A program made the position numbers and the translations under genes. Below, piece by piece: positions 55,318-64,000 of a stretch of DNA of 64,000 nt. Under the pieces are notes generated by a model, which worked only from the letters and a program-made list of their open reading frames with translations, was not told the DNA's origin and did no database searches. This stretch comes from Alphaproteobacteria bacterium (lineage in GTDB: Bacteria; Pseudomonadota; Alphaproteobacteria; DSM-16000; Inquilinaceae), in the NCBI GenBank assembly GCA_028277405.1, contig JANQGH010000059.1, positions 1-64,000 on the forward strand, written 5' to 3'. Position 1 is the stretch's first letter, and every line of letters begins with the position of its first letter.

Positions 55318-55714
55318 GAGCCTGACACCGTGCCACTTCTTTCTTGCTGGGACAGTTTGCCACCCAAGAGCAGAGCCAACGCTATCGATGTCACGAGTTG
55401 TCGATCGGTGGCGCAGTGAATCACCTCGCTTCTGCAGTGTAAGGACTTGCAGCCCTGCGATGGCGCTTGGATCTGGACGGTCGGACTGCCCACAAGGACA
55501 TAAAATCAGCGTCAGCCTTGGAACACCGTCAGCGATTGTTGCCGCACGGTGCGCGCCTAGGTGTCGATCGCCGGCGCAGGACTGGCGCCCGCTGAAGCCG
55601 CGCGTGCCGGGCCCAACGCAGAGCATGTCCATCAAACGGTTGAAGCTGGGTCTGGATTGACGCCGCACCATGGTCTAGGTCTTCGATGCGATCACGATTC
55701 AATGGAGCCTTTCG
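55318..55714. other. Gene-free stretch between Dpp transporter and phosphotriesterase-like gene
   Basis: No domain is recognised in any frame. The last 60 bases contain CAATGGAGC, a ribosome site for the next gene. The gap may hold a second promoter for the enzyme genes. No clear hairpin with T-run was seen. Confidence 0.5.
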
Positions 55715-56689
55715 ATGCCCTTCATCCGCACCCTGACCGGCGACATCGCGCCTGACCAATTGGGGCGGACCTATTCGCATGATCATCTCTACTGTCTTCC
55801 CGCCCTTTGGCAGGAGAAGGGCGAGACCGATCTCCTGATCGACGATGTCGACGCCACGCTCGCCGATGTCGCGCTGTTCACCGCCGCCGGCGGCGAAGCG
55901 GTTTATGACGCGACCGCGATCGACTATGGCCGCAACGTCGCCAAGCTGCATGAAATCTCCACCCGCGGCGGCATCAAGATCATCGCGACGGCAGGCTTCA
56001 ACAAAGGCATCATGTGGCCGGCCCGGATGCCGGGCCAGGAGTGCACCTATGACGAATGGATCGCGGCGCGTACCCGCGGCGACATCCGCGATCATGTGGT
56101 TGGCGAGCTGACGCAGGGCATGGACGGCACCGATCTGCGTGGCGGCGTCGCCAAGTTCGGCACCGGCTACAACGCGATCTCGGCGCATGAGGACAAGGTC
56201 ATGCGGGCGGTGCTGGATGCACACAAGGAAACCGGGTGCCCGCTGCATTCGCACACGGAGATGGGGACGCTCATCCTGGAGCAGCTGGACATCGTGAAGG
56301 CCGAAAATGTCGACCCGTCGCGCCTGACCATCGCCCATCTGGACCGCAATCCGGATCCGTGGGTGCACCGCAAGGCGGCCGAAACCGGCGTGTTCGTCTG
56401 TTTCGACGGGATCAGCCGGGTCAAATATCACCCCGAGAGCGTGCTGGTCGACTGCATCATCAAGCTGGTCAAGGCCGGTCATGAAGACCAGATCGTGGTC
56501 GGTGGCGACATCGCCCGGCGGTCGATGTACCGCAACTATGGCAAGGGCGGGCTGGGGCTCGGCTACATCCTTGCCTCTTGGGTCCCACGCTTCGTTGAAG
56601 AGGCCGGGGAGGCCGGCCTTGACGGGGCCGGGCTGATCGAGAAGTTCTTCGTCGCCAATCCGGCGCGCGCCTTTGCCTGGCCGGACTGA
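55715..56689 (+). CDS. Phosphotriesterase-family metallohydrolase (lactonase-like)
   Basis: The 324-residue TIM-barrel protein has all six metal ligands of the phosphotriesterase family: His 22 and His 24 in SHDHLY, Lys 147 in AKFGTG (carbamylated), His 180 in HSHTEMG, His 208 in IAHLDRN and Asp 265 in GGDIAR. Family members outside the pesticide degraders are usually lactonases or amide/ester hydrolases. It overlaps the creatininase-family gene by one base, so both are in one operon. Confidence 0.9.
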   Translation: MPFIRTLTGDIAPDQLGRTYSHDHLYCLPALWQEKGETDLLIDDVDATLADVALFTAAGGEAVYDATAIDYGRNVAKLHEISTRGGIKIIATAGFNKGIMWPARMPGQECTYDEWIAARTRGDIRDHVVGELTQGMDGTDLRGGVAKFGTGYNAISAHEDKVMRAVLDAHKETGCPLHSHTEMGTLILEQLDIVKAENVDPSRLTIAHLDRNPDPWVHRKAAETGVFVCFDGISRVKYHPESVLVDCIIKLVKAGHEDQIVVGGDIARRSMYRNYGKGGLGLGYILASWVPRFVEEAGEAGLDGAGLIEKFFVANPARAFAWPD

Positions 56690-57426
56690 TGGTCGAAGCG
56701 GACCAGCTTTACGATCCGGAGATGGTCGCGCTGTTGGCGCGACGGCCGGTGGCGCTGTTGCCGCTGGGGGCCGTTGAGAGCCATGGCGCGCATCTGCCGG
56801 CGGGCACGGACAACATGCTCGCCCTGCGCCTGGCAGAGAGGCTTGAGCGCGCCGTGCCGGACCTACCGGTGCTCAGGCTGCCGCTGATGCCGTTCGGCCA
56901 GGTCTGGTCACTGGAACATGCGCCGGGGTCGGTCGGCATTTCGGGCGCGACGCTGGTCGCGGTGCTGACCGATATCGGTCGCGCGCTTCAACAAAAGGGC
57001 GTGGCCGGGCTCGCTGTCGTCAATGCGCATCTGGGCAACGCGCCCTATCTCCGCGAGGCGCAGCGCGCGCTCATCGATGAGGGCTTTCCGGTGGCCGCGT
57101 TCTTTTATCCTGGGGCGGAGCCGGAGATCGCGCGGCTGCGCCAGCGGCCCCAGGCGCATCCGGCCTACATGCACGCCTGCGAGATCGAAACCTCCTACAT
57201 GCTTCATCTCGCGCCCGATGCGGTGCGCATGGATGCGGCGGTTGCGAACTACCCCGATTTCCCCGCCGATTTCGCCGTGCGCCCGCGTCGCTGGACCGAG
57301 TTCAGCGACAGCCCGGTGCTGGGCGATCCCACCGCGGCAACGGCTGAGAAGGGTGAAGCCATCCTGACGTCTGTGATTGAGGAGATGGCCGCGCAGTTGC
57401 GGCGGCTGCATGCTGACGCCGTTTAG
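56689..57426 (+). CDS. Creatininase-family amidohydrolase
   Basis: The 245-residue protein has the creatininase metal motif PLGAVESHGAHLPAGTDN (Glu 30, His 32, Asp 41), then VVNAHLGN (His) and HACEIETSYM (Glu). These are the ligands of the di-metal site. The family opens cyclic amides, or formamide-type bonds as in creatininase, MftE and ArfB. In this cluster it likely hydrolyses an amide intermediate. It converges with the FGGY kinase gene, 5 bases apart. Confidence 0.87.
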   Translation: MVEADQLYDPEMVALLARRPVALLPLGAVESHGAHLPAGTDNMLALRLAERLERAVPDLPVLRLPLMPFGQVWSLEHAPGSVGISGATLVAVLTDIGRALQQKGVAGLAVVNAHLGNAPYLREAQRALIDEGFPVAAFFYPGAEPEIARLRQRPQAHPAYMHACEIETSYMLHLAPDAVRMDAAVANYPDFPADFAVRPRRWTEFSDSPVLGDPTAATAEKGEAILTSVIEEMAAQLRRLHADAV

Positions 57427-57431
57427 GCCGA

Positions 57432-58925
57432 TCAGCGCGTAAGCGCGGTAAGCGGGCCCAGCCCGGCGGTGACCGCGATCCTGTAGGCTTGATGGGCCTC
57501 CTCGAAACCGGCATGGGCGCGCGGGTCCGGCTCGTGCCGCCGCTGCAGCGCGAAGGCGACGCGGCTGGCCTCGCGGACCGATGCGAAATCGCCCACCGAG
57601 GTCGCCGCGCACAGGGCCGCACCCTTGGCGCCGAATTCCGTGCCCCGCGACACCTCGACCGGTACGCCGACGGCATCGGCGATCATCTGTGTCCAGAACG
57701 GGCTGCGCGCCCCGCCGCCCGACAAACGGATCACCGACAGGTCCGAGCCGATATCGGCAAAGCAATGGCGTACCGCATGGGCGAGGCCCTCATAGACGGC
57801 GCGGACCAGGATCGCCCGGTCGTGATGTGGGGCAAGGCCGAAAAAGCCGGCCCGTGCGCGCGGTTCGACCCTGGGCGCGATGACCCCGCTGGCGGACAGG
57901 TAAGGCAGGAAGATGACGCCCCGGCTGTAGGCGGGCGCGGTTTCGGCCATGGCGCCCAGGTCAGCATACGGATCGGTGCCGGCGGTGATATCGGGGCAGA
58001 GCGCCTGAAGCGCCCAATCGAGCGTCGTGGTGCCGGCGACATTGACCATCGTGCGCATCCATAAGTCGCCGGGGACGATGAACAGCAGACCCGCCTCAGG
58101 CTCAAAGACCGGCTCATCGAAGAGCACGCCGTTGAGGCAGGTCGTGCCCAGGACGGTCGCCGCCTGGCCCGGCGCATGACAGCCGATGCCGAGGACCGAT
58201 GCGCTGACATCGCCCGTGCCGATCGCGACCGGCAAGCCCTCCGGCAGGCCGGTTACGGCGGCCGCCTGCGCCGTCACCTGGCCGGCCAGCGTTTCGCCGC
58301 GTTCGACCTTTGGCAACAGAGGTACGAGATCGGCGACGCCGAGCCTTTCGGCCTGCCTGGCGTCGAAATCACGGGCGCTGGCCGAGCCGGGCGCCATGGC
58401 CGCCTCGGATTCGTCCGTTGCGATCGTGCCGGTCAGCCAATAGCGAACATAGTCCTTGATGCACAGTACATGGCGGGCGGCATCGATGTGCTGCGGCTCG
58501 TGCGCCTTGAGCCAGGCCAGCACCGGCAGGATGCAGCCCAGCTGCATCTGCGAGCCGGAACCGGAAAAAATGTCGGAAAACAGGTCCGGCTTATCGGCGA
58601 CAAGATCGTCCACCAGCGATTGCGCCCGGGCGTCGTTCCACAGGATCGGCGGCCGCAAGACCCGGCCCGAGGCGTCGAGCAGGCAGGCACCGACCATCAC
58701 GCCGGTGATCCCCATCGCCCTCAGGGCACGCTGATCGCGACCGTCAAGCAGGGCTTCCAGCGTCCCGCGCACGGCCGCAAGCATCGTTTCGGCGTCCAGT
58801 TCCGACCATCCGATCGGCGCCTCGCGCAGCGCCACACGCTGTCCGGCGCTGGCGATTTCCTGGCCCGTCGCATCGAACAGCGCCGCCTTGATCATCGAGG
58901 TGCCGATATCGAGCCCGACATACAT
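57432..58925 (-). CDS. FGGY-family sugar kinase (xylulokinase-like)
   Basis: The protein of about 497 residues begins MYVGLDIGTSMIKAALFDATGQ and has GVMVGACLLDASGRVLRPPILWNDARAQ, PVAIGTGDVSASVLGIG and a late IRLSGGGARSPFWTQMIADAVGVPVEV, all typical of xylulokinase-like FGGY kinases. An ATG at 58949 overlapping the iclR stop as ATGA is an alternative start. It is probably co-transcribed with iclR. Confidence 0.87.
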   Translation of the reverse strand: MYVGLDIGTSMIKAALFDATGQEIASAGQRVALREAPIGWSELDAETMLAAVRGTLEALLDGRDQRALRAMGITGVMVGACLLDASGRVLRPPILWNDARAQSLVDDLVADKPDLFSDIFSGSGSQMQLGCILPVLAWLKAHEPQHIDAARHVLCIKDYVRYWLTGTIATDESEAAMAPGSASARDFDARQAERLGVADLVPLLPKVERGETLAGQVTAQAAAVTGLPEGLPVAIGTGDVSASVLGIGCHAPGQAATVLGTTCLNGVLFDEPVFEPEAGLLFIVPGDLWMRTMVNVAGTTTLDWALQALCPDITAGTDPYADLGAMAETAPAYSRGVIFLPYLSASGVIAPRVEPRARAGFFGLAPHHDRAILVRAVYEGLAHAVRHCFADIGSDLSVIRLSGGGARSPFWTQMIADAVGVPVEVSRGTEFGAKGAALCAATSVGDFASVREASRVAFALQRRHEPDPRAHAGFEEAHQAYRIAVTAGLGPLTALTR

Positions 58926-58945
58926 GGCGTTGCGTCCCGCTGATA

Positions 58946-59758
58946 TCATGCGTGGCCGTGAAGCGGTTCGGCCAGCCGCTTCAGGCATTCCAGATAGTGC
59001 GCGTGGTTGCGCCGCGCGTCATCCAGCGGGGCAACCAGGCAAAGCGTGGCTGCGACACGGCCGGCATCGGACAGCACAGGCACGGCGAAACAGTGGGTGA
59101 AACTGTCCATGACGCTGTCGCAGGTGTAATGACCGGCGGCGCGCGCGCGATAGGCCTCTTCGGCGAAATCGGCGGGCGATGTCCGGCTGCCGTCAGGAAA
59201 GACAAAATCCTCAGCCGGGATAAGCGCGGCGATCTTGTCGACGTTGAGGTCGGAGATCAGAAGCCGTCCCGATGCCGTCCACGGAATTGGCACGGGATGT
59301 CCCGTATCGGCGGAAATGCGAAAAGGCCGGGCGCTCTCGTGCTGTCGCAGCACGACATACTTGTTGCCGTCGAGCCCGCAATACTGGGCCAGTTCGCCGG
59401 TTTCGGCGGCAACGCGCCTCAATGCCGACTCCGCCCGCACCAGACCTTGATCGGTTTCGGCATACGCGACGCCCAGAAGGTAAACCCTGCGGGCCAGGAA
59501 CACCCGGCCGTCCGCGTCCGCCCGCTCCAGATAGCGTCGTTCGATCAGCGTGCGGACCAGGTCGTGCACGGTCGAGCGTGGCGCGCCGAGCTGGCTGGCG
59601 ATCTCATTGGGCCGCAACGGCCGCTGGGCGGCGCGCAAGGCTTCGAAGATGTCGAGCGCCCGGTCCAGTCCGCGTTCACGCCGACGCTCGGCAGGGGGGA
59701 GGGTCATCTTGGTCCAATTCGCTTGAGGAAACGCATCAAGGTTCGTATAGATGTTCAT
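58946..59758 (-). CDS. IclR-family transcriptional regulator
   Basis: The 270-residue protein has an IclR winged HTH (RGLDRALDIFEALRAAQRPLRPNEIASQLGAPRSTVHDLVRTLIERRYL) and the C-terminal effector domain with VPIPWTASGRLLISDL, and late MDSFTHCFAVPVL. It is divergent from the lactonase-type amidohydrolase operon, and a perfect palindrome lies between them. It likely controls both that operon and the kinase downstream. Confidence 0.9.
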   Translation of the reverse strand: MNIYTNLDAFPQANWTKMTLPPAERRRERGLDRALDIFEALRAAQRPLRPNEIASQLGAPRSTVHDLVRTLIERRYLERADADGRVFLARRVYLLGVAYAETDQGLVRAESALRRVAAETGELAQYCGLDGNKYVVLRQHESARPFRISADTGHPVPIPWTASGRLLISDLNVDKIAALIPAEDFVFPDGSRTSPADFAEEAYRARAAGHYTCDSVMDSFTHCFAVPVLSDAGRVAATLCLVAPLDDARRNHAHYLECLKRLAEPLHGHA

Positions 59759-59771
59759 TAAAGGATAATAG

Positions 59772-59789
59772 TGTCCGCTACAACGGACA
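59772..59789. promoter_or_regulatory. 18-bp palindrome, probable IclR operator
   Basis: TGTCCG-CTACAA-CGGACA is a perfect 6-bp inverted repeat with a 6-base spacer. This is similar to operators of other IclR proteins. It lies 13 bases from the iclR start codon and 20 bases before the amidohydrolase start, so binding could block both promoters. Confidence 0.6.
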
Positions 59790-59808
59790 AATCGTGGCGG
59801 AGTGGTTC

Positions 59809-60729
59809 ATGCTCGCATATGGCGGCCCGATCATCGATGCGCACCACCATCTGTGGCCTTACGGCCGGGGACGGCATCAATGGATCGACGCCGGCGTCGA
59901 AGGCGGCGAAAAGGCCTTGCCGATGGGCGATGTCGGTGCGTTGCGCCGCGATGTGCTGCCCGAACATTATTGGGCGGCAGCCGAGGGGTGCAACATCGTT
60001 GCGACCGTGCATGTGGAGGGCGGATGGCAGGGCGGCCCGCCCGGCGAGGAAACCACCTGGCTGGACACTCTGGATCGCGGCACGATTGCCGCCCGGCATG
60101 TCTTCGCGGTCGATCTGGCAGCCGCCGACGCGTCCGACCGGCTCGACGTCGAGGCGGCCCATCCACGCGCGGCCGGTGTGCGTGATGTCCTCGCCTGGCA
60201 CCCCGAGCCGAACCGCAGTTTCGTCGAGGCCGATAAGATGGGCCATGCCGCCTGGCGTTCCGGTCTTGCCGCGCTGTTCGAGCGCGATCTTGTTTTCGAA
60301 CTGATGATCTTTCCATGGCAGATGGACGATGCGGCGCGGCTGATTGATGGTTTTCCGAACGGACGGTTCGTGCTCGACCATTGCGGCAGCCCGGTCGATC
60401 GCAGCGAGGCCGGGATGCGCGATTGGGCCGACGGCTTGTCCCGGCTGTCGGAGCGCGAGAACCTGGTCATCAAGGCATCCAATCCGTTTGCCTACGACCA
60501 TGACTGGACGATCGACAGCCTGCGGCCCGTGGTCGGGCACTGCATCGAGGCGTTCGGCCCGGCCCGGACGATGTTCGGGAGCGATTTCCCGGTATCCGAA
60601 CTCCATGCCCCATTCGCCAAGATGATGTCCGCCTATCGCGCGCTGACCGCGGACCTCAGCGCCGACGAGCAGGCCGATTTCTTCTGCGGCACCGCGGCGC
60701 GGACCTATCGGACGGAGAAGGGCCGGTGA
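59809..60729 (+). CDS. Amidohydrolase family 2 (sugar-lactonase / PDC-hydrolase-like)
   Basis: The 306-residue TIM barrel starts with PIIDAHHHLWPYGRGRHQW, the metal HxH motif of L-fuconolactonase-like and 2-pyrone-4,6-dicarboxylate hydrolases. LDHCGSP and late FGSDFPVS with the catalytic Asp also fit. The ATG at 59809 lies just before the conserved region. A longer frame extending upstream overlaps iclR and is not real. Substrate is probably a lactone. Confidence 0.84.
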   Translation: MLAYGGPIIDAHHHLWPYGRGRHQWIDAGVEGGEKALPMGDVGALRRDVLPEHYWAAAEGCNIVATVHVEGGWQGGPPGEETTWLDTLDRGTIAARHVFAVDLAAADASDRLDVEAAHPRAAGVRDVLAWHPEPNRSFVEADKMGHAAWRSGLAALFERDLVFELMIFPWQMDDAARLIDGFPNGRFVLDHCGSPVDRSEAGMRDWADGLSRLSERENLVIKASNPFAYDHDWTIDSLRPVVGHCIEAFGPARTMFGSDFPVSELHAPFAKMMSAYRALTADLSADEQADFFCGTAARTYRTEKGR

Positions 60730-62033
60730 CCGCGAACAGCGAGATGGCCGGCACCTGGGACGAATGGCTGGACGACCGCATGCGCGGCTTTCCCACCGGC
60801 CATGATCCGCTGCCCGCCCATGCGGTCGCCGGGCGCGCCTGGCGGCCACAGGACGGGCGCATGGCCTTGCCGCTTCTGTCGCTCGATCTGGACGCCTTCG
60901 ACCACAACGCGGCGGTCATGATGGGCCATCTGGCGGATAGGGGTGCGCTGATCGCGCCCCATGCCAAGACGCCGATGTCGGTGACGCTGTCGCGCCGGCT
61001 GCTGGCGGCCGGTGCGTGGGGCGCGACGGTGGCCGACGCGCGGCAGGCCTCGGTGCTGCTGGAAGGCGGCGTTTCGCGGCTGGTGCTGGCCAACCAGGTG
61101 GGCGGCCGCGGCGGCGCCGACCGTCTGGCCGCGCTTATGGGTCATCATCCGCTGGCCGAGCTTTTCGTCTTCGTCGATTCGCGCGCTGGCGTTGCGGCGC
61201 TGGCCGATGCATGGCGCGCCGAGGCGCAGCGTGTGGGTGTCATGCCATCGCTGGGCCTTTTGATCGAACTGGGCACGGACCGGGCAGGGGTTCGTTCGCT
61301 CAAAGAGGCACAGGCGTTGATCGACGGGATCGCCGACCTGCCCGATGATGGCGGCGTGACCCTTGCCGGCGTTGCGACCTATGAGGGCGCGGTTACGGCA
61401 CCTGACTACGAACAGACGCTGCACGGTGTCGATACACTACTGAACGACGTGGCCGATCTGCACCAGCGCGTGCGCGCCAGCGTCGGGCCGGCGCGACCCT
61501 TGATCGTCTCGGCTGGCGGGTCGGTCTGGTTCGACCGGGTGCTTGATCATCTGGGCCCGCTCGCGCGCCAAGGGCGTACGCGGCTGGTCTTGCGCAGCGG
61601 CGCTCTGTTTTTTCACGATGACGGCGTTTACGGCGACGCGATGGATGCCATGACGGCGCGTGGCGGCCATCCCCAGGGCGAATTCCGCCCGGCACTTCGC
61701 CTTTGGGCCGAAGTGCTGTCGCGGCCCGAACCGGACCTGGCGATCGTCGGGCTCGGCATGCGCGACGCGGCATCCGACAGGGGCCTGCCGGCGGCACGCC
61801 AGCTCTGGCGCGATGGCAGCGTCATCGACGGTGCCGAGCGGTTGACGCTGGTCAAGCTCAACGATCAACATGGCTTCGTGCGCGTCGATCCTGCCGGCGC
61901 CATCCCCGAAATCGGCGATGTCGTCGAGTTCGGCATCTCCCATCCCTGTACCAATCTCGATCGGCACCGTCTGATCTGGGGGCTTGGGCCGGACCATGTC
62001 GTGCGCGAAATCCTGCCGACATCGTTCGGTTGA
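60726..62033 (+). CDS. Fold-III PLP amino acid deaminase (D-serine dehydratase-like)
   Basis: The 435-residue protein has an alanine-racemase-type barrel with APHAKTPMS, where Lys 81 should bind PLP. The C-terminal domain has GISHPCTNLDRH, with a His 406-x-Cys 408 zinc pair as in D-serine dehydratase rather than the His-x-Asp of D-threonine aldolase. It should release ammonia from a D-hydroxy amino acid. It overlaps the lactonase-type gene by four bases and is in the same operon. Confidence 0.82.
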   Translation: MTANSEMAGTWDEWLDDRMRGFPTGHDPLPAHAVAGRAWRPQDGRMALPLLSLDLDAFDHNAAVMMGHLADRGALIAPHAKTPMSVTLSRRLLAAGAWGATVADARQASVLLEGGVSRLVLANQVGGRGGADRLAALMGHHPLAELFVFVDSRAGVAALADAWRAEAQRVGVMPSLGLLIELGTDRAGVRSLKEAQALIDGIADLPDDGGVTLAGVATYEGAVTAPDYEQTLHGVDTLLNDVADLHQRVRASVGPARPLIVSAGGSVWFDRVLDHLGPLARQGRTRLVLRSGALFFHDDGVYGDAMDAMTARGGHPQGEFRPALRLWAEVLSRPEPDLAIVGLGMRDAASDRGLPAARQLWRDGSVIDGAERLTLVKLNDQHGFVRVDPAGAIPEIGDVVEFGISHPCTNLDRHRLIWGLGPDHVVREILPTSFG

Positions 62034-62161
62034 TGTCTCTGGTTGGTGTGAAGGCGAACAAGAAAGCAAGAAAGGAACGGCCCCGCCAGCGGACCCTCTT
62101 GCCGAACGGCGGCGGGACGCCATGATGAGGACCGACTGCAGGGCCGATAGGGAGTGCCGGT

Positions 62162-62491
62162 ATGGTCTATCGAATCGACGCTGAGACGGATCGGACCTAT
62201 ATCGAGGAATTCCGCGTCGCGCCTATCGCGCCGCACTCGCCCGGATTGCAGCGCGTGCTCAACATCATGCGGCTGTGGCGCGGCGGCGATCAGTTCATCC
62301 TGATCGCGCGCGAGGAATTCGCCGATTACGTCATCGGGCGCATGCCGCCCGATCGCGCCCAACCGATCGTCATCGAGACCGACCTGTCGTTTTCCACCCG
62401 CGAGGAAGCGGAATGGGAGCTGTTCCGCCGCCGCTGGCGGCAGCATACCGGCGAGGATATCAACCAGCCGTTCCGCGACGAGGTTTCGTAA
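62162..62491 (+). CDS. Small subunit of N,N-dimethylformamidase-like enzyme
   Basis: The 109-residue protein has no catalytic motif of its own. It is arginine- and acid-rich, with LNIMRLWRGGDQFILIAREEFADYVIGRMP in the centre. Its position one base before the large DMFase-like subunit and its size match the small subunit of Paracoccus-type N,N-dimethylformamidase (about 130 residues). GGAG at 62151-62154 provides the ribosome site. The identification relies mostly on the neighbour, so it is less certain than that of the large subunit. Confidence 0.6.
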   Translation: MVYRIDAETDRTYIEEFRVAPIAPHSPGLQRVLNIMRLWRGGDQFILIAREEFADYVIGRMPPDRAQPIVIETDLSFSTREEAEWELFRRRWRQHTGEDINQPFRDEVS

Positions 62492-62492
62492 G

Positions 62493-64000
62493 ATGCTGAA
62501 GATCACCGGCTATCCGGACCGGTACAGCGCCCGAGCCGGCGAGCAGATCGACTTCAAGGTTTCGCTTGAGGAGGGCGAGACGTTCCAGGCACGCCTTGTG
62601 CGCGTCGTGCATGGCGACTGTAATCCCGACGGGCCGGGTCTGAAGTTCGATCACGTGCCCAGCAACGCCGATGGACACCATCCCGGCGCGCCGCAGCGCA
62701 TTGATGCTGGCAGCTATCTGGTTGCCCCCGCCGTGCCGGCGCTGGCGGCGCCGTTCACATTCTACGCGATGGTCTGGCCGACGTTGGTGCGGCGCGACGA
62801 TCAGACGATCATCGCCCAATGGGACCCTGTCGCGCAGGCCGGCTGGCATATCGGTCTGGCGGCCGGCGGTTTCGTTTCGGTGACGTTGGGCGGCGCCCAG
62901 GGCCCGGCGACGGCGCGCGCGCCCAAACCGATGCTGGAGCGGCACTGGTATGCGCTCTGCGTCGCCGTCGATCCCGTGGCCGGAACGGTCAGGATCGCCC
63001 AGCGGCCGATCACGCCCTACGCGCTGACCGACGATGACTTCGACGTCGATTTCGACCTGGTGCCGACCGCGCCCGCCGAGCCGGTCTCCGGCGTGTCGAT
63101 CGCCGGCTGTGCGATGGCGGACGGTTCGGTCGACCGGCATTTCGACGGCAAGATCGACCGGCCGATCGTGCTGGCAGGGCTGCATGCGCCGACAACGCAC
63201 GACCGGCTGCTGAACCCGCCCGCCGATCCGACGCTTGCCGCGCAAACGATCGCGCATTGGGATTTCAGCCGGCAGGTCGAAACCCGCCAGGCGGTTGATA
63301 TTGGCCCCTATGGCCGCCACGGGCAGCTCGAAAACCTGCCGACCCGGGCGATGAAGGGCTGGAACTGGGACGGTTCCTGCCATGACTGGCGGCAGAAGCC
63401 CGAGCACTATGGCGCGATCCATTTCCATTCCGACGATGTCTATGACGCCAATTGGCGGACGTCCGTGACGCTTCTACTGCCGGACGACCTGCCATCGGGC
63501 GCTTATGCGCTGCATGTGTCCTGCGGCGACAGCGATGTCGACGCCACCCGCGAGCACTACATCTCCTTCTTCGTCGTTCCGCCGAGGAACGCGCCCAAAG
63601 GCAGCCGGCCAAGGCTTGCCTTTCTGGCGCCGACCTGTTCCTACATCGCCTACGCCAACCACGCCGAACATATCACCGCGCGCGGCGTTGAGATGCTGAT
63701 GAACCGGATGGTGCATTTCGGCCATGCCGACCTTTACATGTACGATCATCCCGAACTGGGCGGTTCGCTCTACGACACCCATGCCGACGGGTCCGGCGTC
63801 GCCTTTTCCTCCCGGCTGCGGCCGGTGCTGAACTTTTCGGCCCGCTATCATTCCTGGCTCGGCGGGCATGGCTCGGCGCTTTATCAGTACAATGCCGATA
63901 CCCAGCTTTTCGACTGGCTGGCCGAGAAGGGCTTTGCCTATGACGTGATTACCGACGAGGACTTGCATGCTGATGGCCTGGGCGCGATCGAGAACTACGA
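62493..64000 (+). CDS. Large subunit of N,N-dimethylformamidase-like enzyme (partial, runs off the window)
   Basis: The first 502 residues are visible. They begin MLKITGYPDRYSARAGEQIDFKVS, a small beta domain. A concanavalin-like sandwich with AQWDPVAQAGWHIGL and WALC-like strands follows. The conserved core has HFHSDDVYDANW, then LAFLAPTCSYIAYANH and GSLYDTHADGSGVAFSSRLRPVLNFSARYHSWLGG, typical of DMFase beta subunits. The known enzyme uses a mononuclear iron held by two Tyr and one carboxylate. Tyr-rich PTCSYIAYAN is a plausible site. Full length should be about 750 residues. Confidence 0.8.
   Translation, partial: MLKITGYPDRYSARAGEQIDFKVSLEEGETFQARLVRVVHGDCNPDGPGLKFDHVPSNADGHHPGAPQRIDAGSYLVAPAVPALAAPFTFYAMVWPTLVRRDDQTIIAQWDPVAQAGWHIGLAAGGFVSVTLGGAQGPATARAPKPMLERHWYALCVAVDPVAGTVRIAQRPITPYALTDDDFDVDFDLVPTAPAEPVSGVSIAGCAMADGSVDRHFDGKIDRPIVLAGLHAPTTHDRLLNPPADPTLAAQTIAHWDFSRQVETRQAVDIGPYGRHGQLENLPTRAMKGWNWDGSCHDWRQKPEHYGAIHFHSDDVYDANWRTSVTLLLPDDLPSGAYALHVSCGDSDVDATREHYISFFVVPPRNAPKGSRPRLAFLAPTCSYIAYANHAEHITARGVEMLMNRMVHFGHADLYMYDHPELGGSLYDTHADGSGVAFSSRLRPVLNFSARYHSWLGGHGSALYQYNADTQLFDWLAEKGFAYDVITDEDLHADGLGAIENY

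Noticed and set aside
59272-59808. Extension of the amidohydrolase frame into iclR
   Set aside because: It overlaps iclR antisense and has no family similarity. The conserved protein begins at 59809.

Overview
The window looks like one stretch of a high-GC alphaproteobacterial chromosome. The organism call is inferred from the thiO-thiS-thiG-thiE-thiD-tenA order, from the number of TRAP, TTT, sugar-type and Dpp-type importers, and from the dense, ATGA-coupled gene packing. No rRNA, CRISPR array, prophage or intact transposon was seen.

0-10 kb is thiamine metabolism. A tRNA-Met is followed by a decayed site-specific recombinase. A TPP riboswitch then precedes thiO-thiS-thiG-thiE-thiD-tenA. 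An azoreductase and its divergent LysR regulator separate this from a second TPP riboswitch and thiC-thiM. A broken second thiE copy follows thiM.

10-18.4 kb is a patchwork of stand-alone genes: TauE/SafE exporter, MocR regulator, Bcr/CflA efflux pump, OsmC protein, alpha/beta hydrolase and two LysR regulators. Between them lie relics: thiE, an MFS C-terminus, a pyridoxamine-phosphate-oxidase-like gene with its middle deleted, and a GNAT fragment. One LysR gene has no ATG, GTG or TTG start in a position that would give a complete HTH.

18.5-35 kb is a catabolic region. A TRAP transporter (unusual order M-P-Q) sits with an N-acyl-D-amino-acid deacylase. Next come a lactonase, an RraA-like protein and IclR on the minus strand. 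Divergent from IclR is a long plus-strand operon: a SelA-like PLP enzyme, its amidohydrolase partner, RidA, a sugar-type ABC importer, an SDR, an enolase-superfamily enzyme and the ATPase. The likely theme, inferred, is uptake and deacylation of amino-sugar or D-amino-acid-like substrates. An IS3-type transposase relic ends this block.

35-47.6 kb holds a GntR/FCD-controlled tripartite tricarboxylate transporter (TctCBA) with a Cys-type sulfatase. A second GntR-centred block follows: class II aldolase, UPF0261/Tm-1-like protein, metallo-beta-lactamase-fold lactonase, HAD phosphatase, second class II aldolase and FGGY kinase. This looks like an acid-sugar or lactone degradation route.

47.6-64 kb holds a GntR-LacI hybrid regulator, an aspartoacylase-like hydrolase and a Dpp-type ABC importer with its two ATPases fused. 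Next come a phosphotriesterase-like protein, a creatininase-family amidohydrolase, an FGGY kinase, IclR, a lactonase-type amidohydrolase and a fold-III amino acid deaminase. The window ends in a two-subunit enzyme resembling N,N-dimethylformamidase, with the large subunit cut by the window edge. This last cluster is the best candidate for an undescribed pathway: import of an amide- or lactone-containing compound followed by stepwise hydrolysis. The substrate cannot be read from sequence.
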